Below are positions 18,585 to 26,040 of a stretch of DNA of 41,236 nucleotides, piece after piece. The notes beneath the pieces are model-generated. The model was given only the letters and a program-made list of their open reading frames with translations. It was not told where the DNA came from and did no database searches. Within the stretch, counting starts at the first letter, position 1, and each line of letters begins with the position of its first letter. Source of the DNA: Bacteroidales bacterium (lineage in GTDB: Bacteria > Bacteroidota > Bacteroidia > Bacteroidales > GCA-2748055); contig JAGLOO010000073.1 of NCBI GenBank assembly GCA_023138875.1, forward strand, positions 1 to 41,236, given 5' to 3'. The position numbers and the translations under genes are program-made.

Positions 18585-19297
18585 TGTCGCAGATTGAGTT
18601 GGGAAATATTACAATTGATGTTGAACATAAGGATATTAAGAATATTCATCTTAGTGTTTACCCTCCCAATGGGAAAGTAAAAATATCTGCACCCAACCGA
18701 ATGAATTTAGACACAATCCGTGTTTATGCGATCTCGAAACTACAATGGATTAAAAAGAAACAGGAGCAATTCAAGAATCAGGAACGTGAAACACCACGAG
18801 AATATATTTCACGGGAAAGCCACTACTTTCTTGGTAAACGGTATTTGTTGAAAGTGATAGGGCACAATTCCCATCCCAAGGTGATTCTAAACCACAGTGA
18901 AATTGTTTTATATGTACGACCAAACACTCCGCAGGAAAAAAGAAAAGAAATTGTTGAAGAATGGTATCGTGTTGAACTTAAAAAGATCGTGCCCAACCTG
19001 ATTGAAAAATGGGAAAAGGTTATAGGGGTACAATCAAATGAGTTTGGAATAAAAAAAATGCGTACAAAATGGGGAACATGCAGCCCTGAAGCAAAAAGAA
19101 TCTGGCTAAACCTTGAACTGGCAAAAAAACCTGTGGAATGCATTGAGTATATTATTGTACACGAATTAGTGCATCTTTTTGAACGCACCCATAATGACAA
19201 ATTCATCAGACATATGGATGATTTCATGCCTAAATGGCGATTCCATCGGGATGAGTTGAACAGGCTGCCATTCAGCCATACGGATTGGAAATATTAG
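18584..19297 (+). CDS. YgjP/SprT-like zinc metallopeptidase (DUF45)
   Basis: A 237-residue protein whose C-terminal half carries the DUF45/WLM-type zinc-peptidase signature: TKWGTCSPEAKRIWLN, then HELVH at 193-197 with His203 in RTHNDKF as the likely third ligand region. The N-terminal half is the strand-rich YgjP region (KNIHLSVYPPNGKVKISAPN). Its start shares one base with the hsdR stop, so translation is coupled. YgjP-like peptidases are often encoded next to hsdR. Their substrate is unknown; turnover of the HsdR subunit is one idea. Confidence 0.85.
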   Translation: MSQIELGNITIDVEHKDIKNIHLSVYPPNGKVKISAPNRMNLDTIRVYAISKLQWIKKKQEQFKNQERETPREYISRESHYFLGKRYLLKVIGHNSHPKVILNHSEIVLYVRPNTPQEKRKEIVEEWYRVELKKIVPNLIEKWEKVIGVQSNEFGIKKMRTKWGTCSPEAKRIWLNLELAKKPVECIEYIIVHELVHLFERTHNDKFIRHMDDFMPKWRFHRDELNRLPFSHTDWKY

Positions 19298-19364
19298 GTA
19301 GGGGAGTTATAGCATTGCATCACTTTGAATTGATCTGGCAGTAAAAAATTAAGACACTTATAAC

Positions 19365-20417
19365 ATGATAGATAATCCAGACGAATTAAGAAAGATTACA
19401 TATACGGTTAGTGAATTATTAAAGGCTGACAAGCAAGATGAACTTTATGAGATACTAAATTCATCAGAAATAAACATCGAAGAGACTGGTTATGATAATT
19501 GGGATGGGGGGACATATTTTTACACAATATTCTTGAATGTAAATGTAGAGACTTTTGTGAGGATAAGAGATAGAATTGAAAAAATTGAAACTGAATTATT
19601 GTCGAGATTTGAAATTGGAACACGACACCTTGAAAATCAAATTGTATCAAGCATTAGAATAGTACCCAAAGCACAACCAAGATTAGATTGGAAGAAAATT
19701 GCTGGCTTTAATACAAAAGACGGATTACTGAAAGATGTAGGATTTATAATGCATACAATGATTTCTGTATCAACAGGTGGACAACGTATACAAGAAATCA
19801 ATGATGAATATAAAACAAAATACCAGAATGTTGACAAGGCTCTTCAGAAACTTAATTTACAGAATCCTAACCCATTCAAAGACTTATGGGATTGGTATGG
19901 GAAATGGAGTGCAGATTTCTCTACATATAGAGAAAGACGAGCATTCATCAGAGAAATGTTTTCAACTTTGGTACAAACTTTGGAAGAAACAGAAGAACCA
20001 GAAACAATTAGTGTAACAGTAGATTTAACTGGTTGGGAAAGAATAGAACGGTCAATTCAAGAGATTAACATGCGTCATAATGAAGCAAGCAAGGAAGAGC
20101 AGTTTCAAGTTGTTGGGTTATTGTGTCGTGAAACAATTATTACTCTTGCTCAATCCGTATATAGTCCTGAAAAACATCCAATTCTGGATGGCACAAAGGT
20201 TAGTACTACTGACGCTAAACGAATGTTAGAAGCATATATTGCAGTTGAATTGGCAGGGTCTTCTTATGAGAAATTAAGGAAATATGCAAAAGCCACTTTG
20301 GATTTGGCAAATGAACTTACACATAAAAGAACAGCAACTAAAAAGGACTCTTCTTTATGTTCCGTTGCAACTATTTCTCTGATAAATTTTATAGGAACAA
20401 TTGAAGGAAGAATTTAA
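19365..20417 (+). CDS. Uncharacterised protein with conserved C-terminal helical domain
   Basis: No named family recognised. Residues 1-110 are a helical/strand N-terminal module (ADKQDELYEILNSSEINIEE, TYFYTIFLNVNVETF). The middle includes DLWDWYGKWSADFSTYRERR. The C-terminal 130 residues (QFQVVGLLCRETIITLAQSV, DAKRMLEAYIAVELAGSSYE, LANELTHKRTATKKD) form a helical domain I recall from many bacterial hypothetical proteins in accessory DNA. It has a His next to Lys/Arg (THKRTAT), but not the RxxxxxH of HEPN nucleases. It follows the hsd operon by 67 nt on the same strand and may be an extra defence or abortive-infection component; that is contextual only. Confidence 0.5.
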   Translation: MIDNPDELRKITYTVSELLKADKQDELYEILNSSEINIEETGYDNWDGGTYFYTIFLNVNVETFVRIRDRIEKIETELLSRFEIGTRHLENQIVSSIRIVPKAQPRLDWKKIAGFNTKDGLLKDVGFIMHTMISVSTGGQRIQEINDEYKTKYQNVDKALQKLNLQNPNPFKDLWDWYGKWSADFSTYRERRAFIREMFSTLVQTLEETEEPETISVTVDLTGWERIERSIQEINMRHNEASKEEQFQVVGLLCRETIITLAQSVYSPEKHPILDGTKVSTTDAKRMLEAYIAVELAGSSYEKLRKYAKATLDLANELTHKRTATKKDSSLCSVATISLINFIGTIEGRI

Positions 20418-20447
20418 TCAGTTCATCCTTAACACAATGTTCAAGAA

Positions 20448-20708
20448 TTATTCTACCCCCTGAAACAATTCTTCTGGTGTAATATCGTATAGGTCACATA
20501 GCAGGAAGACAGAACTAAGTGTGGGAAAATGTTTTGCATTTTCAATAGATTCTAAAAAATTTCGGCTTATATTATTTTCATCAGCGAAAGATTCCCTGCT
20601 TTGTCCTTTCCATTGTCTGCACTCCAGAAGGTAAGCAGAAATATTTTCAAGCCATTTATGGTGGTGCTGTTCCAGTGGACGTTTTCGGTATTTTCTTTTC
20701 ACAGACAT
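20448..20708 (-). CDS. XRE-family HTH regulator
   Basis: An 86-residue protein on the minus strand with an Arg/Lys/His-rich N-terminus (MSVKRKYRKRPLEQHHHKWL) and an XRE helix-turn-helix: SRESFADENNISRNFLESIE, then LSSVFLLCDLYDITPEELF. It is convergent with the preceding gene and divergent from the small genes and recombinase on its right. This suggests it represses either itself or the rightward module that starts after 20709. Confidence 0.75.
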   Translation of the reverse strand: MSVKRKYRKRPLEQHHHKWLENISAYLLECRQWKGQSRESFADENNISRNFLESIENAKHFPTLSSVFLLCDLYDITPEELFQGVE

Positions 20709-20913
20709 GCAAATTCTTTCTGTTTATAAATACCTCGACCATACAGAACCTATCCTGAAACACAAAAGATTAGTTTGTTTGATGTACCAGAAATAGGGGT
20801 TATTGTAGATCATAATAGAATTTGTAAATATGTTTTAAGGGGAGTGAGATAGAATATATGATAGGCTTTTGCAGGAAAACACGGTAAACATTGAACATTT
20901 GTACCCCCCACGC

Positions 20914-21045
20914 ATGAAAATTCTCGGAGCAAATCAAAATTTCAGAAAATATCTTCTTGATTCTATTGTAGTTTCAATATATATATATAAACAAATAGGA
21001 TACAGCAACAAAGATAAAGTTATTTCGTATATAACTTTAATATGA
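20914..21045 (+). CDS. Possible small ORF coupled to the next small ORF
   Basis: A 43-codon frame (MKILGANQNFRKYLLDSIVV...) with a hydrophobic middle. Its last bases overlap the ATG of the next frame as ATGA (21042-21045). That overlap is the only argument for it besides length; it may be chance in AT-rich DNA. Confidence 0.2.
   Translation: MKILGANQNFRKYLLDSIVVSIYIYKQIGYSNKDKVISYITLI
21015..21039. repeat. 9-7-9 inverted repeat upstream of a small ORF
   Basis: TAAAGTTAT (21015-21023), 7-nt spacer, ATAACTTTA (21031-21039), perfect arms. It resembles either an operator for the divergent XRE regulator or a tyrosine-recombinase core-type site. The same 9-7-9 geometry recurs with another sequence at 21281-21305. 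Confidence 0.5.
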
Positions 21046-21245
21046 AAGATAGTAATCGAGATAAACCAAATATTAATGCTATTGCGGTTGTTCCAATGGA
21101 TTATCATTCATCGGGAATCAAAGGGATGTGCCTAATTGTAGAACTCTCAGAGAACATGCCCACGAATAGTTATATTACGAAATTATATGATGTTTCCAGA
21201 GAGCACCAAAGAACATATACATATTACCACCACATCCTAAATTAA
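21042..21245 (+). CDS. Possible small hypothetical protein
   Basis: Sixty-seven codons (MKDSNRDKPNINAIAVVPMD...), no family recognised, no membrane segment. It could be a fragment of a larger lost gene. A perfect inverted repeat ends 2 nt before the ATG, which would be a tight operator position if the frame is real. Confidence 0.3.
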   Translation: MKDSNRDKPNINAIAVVPMDYHSSGIKGMCLIVELSENMPTNSYITKLYDVSREHQRTYTYYHHILN

Positions 21246-21280
21246 TACCAGCACCAATAAACAACACCCATTAAATTTTA

Positions 21281-21305
21281 GTATCACTTTTGCAGGAAGT
21301 GATAC
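21281..21305. repeat. GTATCACTT inverted repeat before the second recombinase
   Basis: GTATCACTT (21281-21289), 7-nt spacer TTGCAGG, AAGTGATAC (21297-21305). A third copy of the nonamer GTATCACTT stands alone at 21377-21385, 34 nt before the recombinase start. Inverted arms with a short spacer plus an extra half-site suit a tyrosine recombinase binding region or an operator. Confidence 0.55.
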
Positions 21306-21418
21306 AAATATCAGAATCATAACACATTGATAATACGCATGATAACAAAGAAATGCAACATTTTTACATTTTACACGTATCACTTATATATATTTTCACA
21401 TGTAAATGATATAACACT

Positions 21419-22006
21419 ATGGGACTAAAAGGACAAAGAACAAAAGCATCATATCTGGATTGGAATGAAATGTTGGTACTACTGCAAAAATTAGAACGTG
21501 ATGAGGAGTATAAATATCTGCTTCTATTTGCTATTGGCAGTTATACTGCTCTACGATACGGAGACCTCAGTAAATTGAAATGGAATGATTTCATCGGCAC
21601 GGAAAAACTTACCATTACAGAAGGGAAAACAAATAAAGAGCGTATTATCCACATAAACCAGCATCTCTCAGAAATTATTGAACGTGTTCATCACAAATTG
21701 GGTATTGTGAACTACGATGAGTTAATATTCATCAATCGGGACAAAACCAAAGCTATCAATATCCAGTACGTAAATAAACGTTTAAAACACCTTGCAATCA
21801 ATTATAATCTACGTATTGACCCCGAAGAGGTAAGCACGCACATGTTTCGGAAAACTCTTGGTCGGCATGTTTGGGAAATGAACAAACATTCTGAAAAATC
21901 TTTGATATTACTTGGAAATCTGTTCAACCATTCGTCACTTAGTATAACACGAGCCTACCTTGGCATACGGCAACAGGAAATTGGTGATATTTATCTCAAT
22001 TTATAA
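21419..22006 (+). CDS. Catalytic-domain-only tyrosine recombinase
   Basis: The protein is only 195 residues and corresponds to the catalytic domain of XerC/D-like recombinases; the core-binding SAM-like domain is absent. The active-site set is complete: Arg46 (YTALRYGDL), a Lys in the EGKTNKER hairpin, His141 and Arg144 (THMFRKT), His171 (FNHSS) and Tyr180 (TRAYLG). Similar short integrases occur in Bacteroides-type mobile elements. It is unlike the large integrase at the left end, which lacks the first Arg, so the two should have different jobs, for example moving the right-hand part of the island or resolving multimers. Confidence 0.85.
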   Translation: MGLKGQRTKASYLDWNEMLVLLQKLERDEEYKYLLLFAIGSYTALRYGDLSKLKWNDFIGTEKLTITEGKTNKERIIHINQHLSEIIERVHHKLGIVNYDELIFINRDKTKAINIQYVNKRLKHLAINYNLRIDPEEVSTHMFRKTLGRHVWEMNKHSEKSLILLGNLFNHSSLSITRAYLGIRQQEIGDIYLNL

Positions 22007-22161
22007 AATTCGCATGGTCTGTTGTACATCATTAATACAGCAGAGTTTTAGTCTCTACTGTTATGAACTTACTAATTTATTGAATTAAAAATCTATGTCA
22101 TATTCTCATATACCTTTATTATCTTTAATGTTTTTATTGCCAGTATGTTAAAATAGCAAAC

Positions 22162-22980
22162 ATGAAAATTGTAGCATTTGTTGACACTTTAGGATTTAAG
22201 CAGAAAATATCAACACTTAAACATGAAGATGCGAAAAGAGTAATAAAGAGTTTCAACTCTGAAATTTATCAATTATGGGGCAGACTCAATTATAATCAAG
22301 ACTATACAATTCATGGACAAACATTTAGTGATTCATTGATTGTGTATACAGATAATGAATCGAATGAATCCCTACGTAAAGTACTTAACTTTTTAACTGA
22401 GCTCTACAAAATTGCAATTACAAAAGTGGATCTACCCCTACGTGGAGGAATAAGCATTGGGGATTTTGATAGAATACCAGCTACAAATTTTGACAATTTG
22501 CAAAAAGAACTTGTGATTGGTTCTGCATTTATTGATGCCTACTTCTTAGAATCCACGAATAAAATAAAAGGTTCAAAAATCATTTTTAGACATAATATAC
22601 ACCTTACAGTTGAGAAGAAACTAAAAGGATTTTCATCGAAAAAACTTTTGAGGTTAGATAATGGAGAGTATCTATATGAACTAATTTGGGGAGACATTGA
22701 ATTTCTTTCGAAATCAAACTACGAAGCGTTAGAAAAGTTTATTGATTTGGCTGTAAGGTCCAAATGGTTAGACCACTATTATCATACATTAGAAACTTTT
22801 CTGACAAATGAACAGCAAACGGATAAGCACCAAATATTCAGGAAGATACTGGCAGTTTTAAAAGACAAGTATAAATACAATATGACAGACGACTTCATTG
22901 AAATTTTTTTTAGAAGCGAGGGTATTACAAACCTAAAAAAGAGTTTTTTAGCGTATTTGAGAGATAATATTAGAATTTAG
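22162..22980 (+). CDS. Class III nucleotidyl cyclase-like protein
   Basis: The 272-residue protein has, in order and spacing, three landmarks of class III cyclases: FVDTLGFK with Asp8 as first metal ligand, FSDSLIVY with Asp57 as second, and LPLRGGISIGDFD (Arg94), matching the R-x-GI-x-x-G strand. The fourth landmark, usually N-x-x-x-R near VNxAARL, reads IGSAFIDAYFLE (about 119-130) and lacks both residues. Catalysis is therefore uncertain, or it uses other residues. Residues 150-272 are a helical extension. There is no signal peptide or membrane segment. It stands 36 nt before a nuclease-like gene on the same strand, suggesting a sensor/signal-producer and effector pair. Fold assignment is by motif only. 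Confidence 0.55.
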   Translation: MKIVAFVDTLGFKQKISTLKHEDAKRVIKSFNSEIYQLWGRLNYNQDYTIHGQTFSDSLIVYTDNESNESLRKVLNFLTELYKIAITKVDLPLRGGISIGDFDRIPATNFDNLQKELVIGSAFIDAYFLESTNKIKGSKIIFRHNIHLTVEKKLKGFSSKKLLRLDNGEYLYELIWGDIEFLSKSNYEALEKFIDLAVRSKWLDHYYHTLETFLTNEQQTDKHQIFRKILAVLKDKYKYNMTDDFIEIFFRSEGITNLKKSFLAYLRDNIRI

Positions 22981-23016
22981 GATGCTGAATCATTTAATAA
23001 ACCAACCCTGATAATT

Positions 23017-25242
23017 ATGAAAAACGCTACCATAGGAAAAGAGGAATTTAGATACGCTCTTACTGAATTTGGTAAGGGCGAAATATTCGAAGAATTCGCC
23101 CTTTCATTTCTCTCCCATGTATTAGCTGATGAGTTTATTCCCGTTGGAGGAACAAAGGATAAGGGTATTGATGCAAGTATGAGAATCTTCACCCGCAACA
23201 CACATAGTAAATTTATTTATCAAATTTCTACGGAATTAAGTTATGAGCAGAAGATAAATGACACGATAGCCACATTAAACAAAAATGATATTTATGTTGA
23301 TAAATTGATTTACGTTACTGGTAGAAAGCTAAACCAGAAAGATCGTGTTGAAGATAGTTTTTTGGCTGATTATAAGATTCCACTGACTATATATGACGTA
23401 GAATGGTTTGCCAGCCATGTAATTGATGATGAGCGACTAATTCGTTTATATCACACTTTTATCGAAAGTAATATACATGTCTTTAGAAAACCTGATAAAC
23501 ATTATGTGGCAGGAAATTTCATTAAAGACCCTCGATTGTTTGTATTTATGCGGCAGCAATTTGATTCTACGCAGAGTTCACAGGAAATTGAAAATAAGTT
23601 AGCAGACACTTTAATTCTTTTTGGATTAGAAGGAACTGCCGCAGAGAAAGAAATATTTAAGACTGTAGATACCATTAAAGTTGATATCTCAAAATATATT
23701 AAGTTCAACCCTAAGTCGATCTATGAAACAATCGACAATAGGTTGAAAGTTCTTAGTAGCACCAAACCGTATCAGGTACATTACCACAAAAAGGAAGACG
23801 CATATTGTCTCCCGTATAAAACAAGACTGAAGTTGCAAGAAAGGGATGTGATTGAAACTAAAATCTTTAATATGTTTCAGGAACAAACGAAGGAGCTTCT
23901 TGCGAAGTACTTACATAAGGAGGGGGTAAAAGCAAAAAAGGTTTTAGAATTAATAGAGTCAACCATTCATAAAATCTATCACAAACAAGGTTTGGAGTTT
24001 GCTTCATTTGTAATTGATGGTGAAAGCAAGGATATTTTAGAGGATGCGCTACCAGATATTGTTGCCGAAGTAGTTGATGATAGTCACATTATTATTGAGA
24101 ATAAGGAGAAAGTTAAAAGAGCTTTATTAATGACTATCAGACATTTGTCATATAATGGAACACGGGAGCAAAAAGAGTATTTAAGAAGATTGTCGAATAC
24201 TTATAATATGATGTTCCTGTTAAAATGGGATTCACAATTAGCAGCAGGTTTTCAAACTTTGGCATCTAAATTGAAAATATATGTTGGAACGTCAATACTA
24301 ATTCCTGCTCTTTCAGAAATATATCTGGAGAAAAACAAACGCAGATACTGGAACTTGTTGGAAGGAGCACACTTAGCAGGGGTACAATTAACAATAAATG
24401 AGACTATACTTGAAGAATTGGCAAATCATTTTGGAATGATTCGAAGCAATTATCAGTGCCATTATCAGGATGTAGAAGAGTTTTACCTTGAAGATGAGTT
24501 TAGGACAATTTATATTGATGAGATTTTGATAAGAGCGTATTTCTATTCAAAGTCGAGGGGAACAGTAAATATTTTTAATGATTTCATTAGAAATTTTGCT
24601 CACCCCAACTTGGTAAATGTAAAAAGGGACTTAAAAGGATTTCTTAGCGATGAGTTTTTTATTGAATATGAAGATACGAAGTCGATAGAAACAAAAATTG
24701 ATAATGATGAACTCAGTAAACTGACCGAAAAACTTACAGAGATAAAACAATCTGAAAAGAAAGCAAAGAATGACGCCAAATTAATGCTAATGGTTTATAA
24801 ACAGAGGGAGCTTAACAATGAAGAAGACGGTAAGGCAATTTTTGGATATAAAACATGGTGGTTATCTAAAGACATTTATACTTATAGGGCAATAAAGGGT
24901 TTATTTAGGTCAAAATATAATGTTAACTGCTACATGCGGTCAGATTTCCTCTATAATTACATCTCCTTAGCTCCAAAGAAGAAGGAAATTGATAATATGT
25001 TTAAGGAAATTTTTCCAAGTATGCTTGGGATAAGCCTAAGTTATCATTTACCTAAAAGCATTTGCAATCACATTAATAAATCAATAAACGAGCATGCAAC
25101 AAGTTCACCGACAATGATAAAACGTGCTTTAAGAAATTATACAGAACAACTTATGAGTAAGCCAACCAAGAATTCAAAGAAGTTAACTTCATATTTTGAT
25201 GATGAGGTGAAGAAAGCAAAATCAGCCTTGAAGTCAACTTGA
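23017..25242 (+). CDS. PD-(D/E)XK-like and PIN-like two-domain protein
   Basis: A 741-residue cytoplasmic protein. The N-terminal about 150 residues resemble restriction-endonuclease-like folds: GEIFEEFALSFL (Glu25/26), GGTKDKGIDA (Asp52), then KFIYQISTE, where Gln69-x-Ser71 replaces the usual (D/E)xK. A helical linker follows. The C-terminal half looks like a PIN-type nuclease: KIYVGTSILIPALSE (about 420-434), TINETILEELANHF, KNDA (Asp586) and YKTWWLSKD (Asp619). The first PIN acid, normally D in VDTN, is Gly424. Paired with the upstream cyclase-like gene, it is a plausible effector cutting nucleic acid, but the altered residues leave activity open. Alternative: a modification-dependent or abortive-infection nuclease working alone. 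Confidence 0.6.
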   Translation: MKNATIGKEEFRYALTEFGKGEIFEEFALSFLSHVLADEFIPVGGTKDKGIDASMRIFTRNTHSKFIYQISTELSYEQKINDTIATLNKNDIYVDKLIYVTGRKLNQKDRVEDSFLADYKIPLTIYDVEWFASHVIDDERLIRLYHTFIESNIHVFRKPDKHYVAGNFIKDPRLFVFMRQQFDSTQSSQEIENKLADTLILFGLEGTAAEKEIFKTVDTIKVDISKYIKFNPKSIYETIDNRLKVLSSTKPYQVHYHKKEDAYCLPYKTRLKLQERDVIETKIFNMFQEQTKELLAKYLHKEGVKAKKVLELIESTIHKIYHKQGLEFASFVIDGESKDILEDALPDIVAEVVDDSHIIIENKEKVKRALLMTIRHLSYNGTREQKEYLRRLSNTYNMMFLLKWDSQLAAGFQTLASKLKIYVGTSILIPALSEIYLEKNKRRYWNLLEGAHLAGVQLTINETILEELANHFGMIRSNYQCHYQDVEEFYLEDEFRTIYIDEILIRAYFYSKSRGTVNIFNDFIRNFAHPNLVNVKRDLKGFLSDEFFIEYEDTKSIETKIDNDELSKLTEKLTEIKQSEKKAKNDAKLMLMVYKQRELNNEEDGKAIFGYKTWWLSKDIYTYRAIKGLFRSKYNVNCYMRSDFLYNYISLAPKKKEIDNMFKEIFPSMLGISLSYHLPKSICNHINKSINEHATSSPTMIKRALRNYTEQLMSKPTKNSKKLTSYFDDEVKKAKSALKST

Positions 25243-25262
25243 ACAAACAAATAAGTGGTAGG

Positions 25263-25622
25263 TTAGTGTCCTGCAATATACCTCATCATAATTCTGTTGA
25301 CCATGTGATCCATGATGTACTCGTAAGAAACGATTGACCACACAAACACCTTATTTTCTTCATCAAGAACCTGCACCAGTTCTGATGTTGCACCAGAAGC
25401 CAAATCTCGTATTGGTAAATAAACATATCCTTGCTGGTCGTAAACGTCCAATATTTCAATGGCATCAACGTGTACCCCTTCAAATTTCAATACCTTCATA
25501 GATGGGTAAACGATCCTGTCAATGGTGAAGACATTATCGAAGTCGATTTTCACACCCCCATCAGGAAGGTAGGTGATCAACTTAGAGCAGCAAGGGGTAG
25601 CTTCAGGATTGATGGTGTTCAT
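25263..25622 (-). CDS. Small hypothetical island protein
   Basis: A 119-residue protein, acidic and strand-rich (LPDGGVKIDFDNVFTIDRIV, VDAIEILDVYDQQGYVYLPI), with no recognised domain, signal peptide or membrane segment. Cysteines occur as a CC pair near the N-terminus. It is convergent with the two-domain nuclease gene (20-nt gap) and reads away from the right att site. Confidence 0.5.
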   Translation of the reverse strand: MNTINPEATPCCSKLITYLPDGGVKIDFDNVFTIDRIVYPSMKVLKFEGVHVDAIEILDVYDQQGYVYLPIRDLASGATSELVQVLDEENKVFVWSIVSYEYIMDHMVNRIMMRYIAGH

Positions 25623-25691
25623 GCAATATGATCTTTTCTATAAATACTCTATTTAACGAGAATGTACATAAAACACCATATATAACGGTAA

Positions 25692-25707
25692 CCCCCGGTA
25701 TCGGGGG
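25692..25707. repeat. Strong GC hairpin near the right end of the island
   Basis: CCCCCG (25692-25697), GTAT loop, CGGGGG (25702-25707), perfect. It stands out in AT-rich DNA, 40 nt before a possible small ORF, and is not followed by a T run. Role unknown. Confidence 0.5.
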
Positions 25708-25745
25708 GCGTGAGGGCATACCCCGTCCATGAGCAGGGGAGCAGC

Positions 25746-25883
25746 ATGAAGATCAGACACTTAGAATTTATTTTGAAAAATCTGGATGGTGATAAAGACT
25801 TAAATTATAATTTTTTACAAAATTTTATAATAAAATTTCACGATTACGGAAAGAAGGTGCATGTAATCGAATTTGATCATTAA
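25746..25883 (+). CDS. Possible 45-residue protein
   Basis: A frame from ATG 25746 to TAA 25881 (MKIRHLEFILKNLDGDKDLN...). It has a purine-rich GGGGAG about 5 nt upstream of the ATG, and a composition (basic/aromatic, ends HVIEFDH) that looks protein-like. No family is recognised. Confidence 0.35.
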   Translation: MKIRHLEFILKNLDGDKDLNYNFLQNFIIKFHDYGKKVHVIEFDH

Positions 25884-25910
25884 AAAGGGTGAGTTATGGT
25901 ATATTTTATA

Positions 25911-26040
25911 TTGCAAATTTCATTGCAAATAAAAAAGGACTCACAGCAGTCATTGTTGTGAGTCCTTGCAAATCCCTGATTATGAAGGTTTAATATGAGC
26001 GGGAAACGGGGATTGAACCCGCGACCCTCAGCTTGGGAAG
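25911..26040. repeat. Right att direct repeat, including tRNA-Gly 3' half
   Basis: The partner of 5096-5225 at a constant offset of 20,815 bp. It starts with the TTGCAAAT doublet (25911-25918, 25923-25930), includes the tRNA terminator, and ends with the 19-bp core CGACCCTCAGCTTGGGAAG (26022-26040) in the anticodon arm and variable region. Beyond 26040 the tRNA 5' half continues only here. This end therefore carries the 3' half delivered by the element, rebuilding an intact tRNA gene. Confidence 0.85.
25931..25967 (-). terminator. Terminator of tRNA-Gly
   Basis: Minus-strand hairpin with perfect 11-bp arms (25935-25945 and 25957-25967) followed by TTTTTT, 32 nt downstream of the tRNA 3' end. 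Confidence 0.75.

Noticed and set aside
19365-20417. HEPN ribonuclease in the protein after the hsd operon
   Set aside because: The helical C-terminal domain has a THKRT segment but not the R-x4-6-H motif in the right order.
20914-21245. Toxin-antitoxin pair from the two small coupled frames
   Set aside because: The ATGA overlap is suggestive, but neither product shows a toxin or antitoxin fold signature, so only low-confidence frames are reported.
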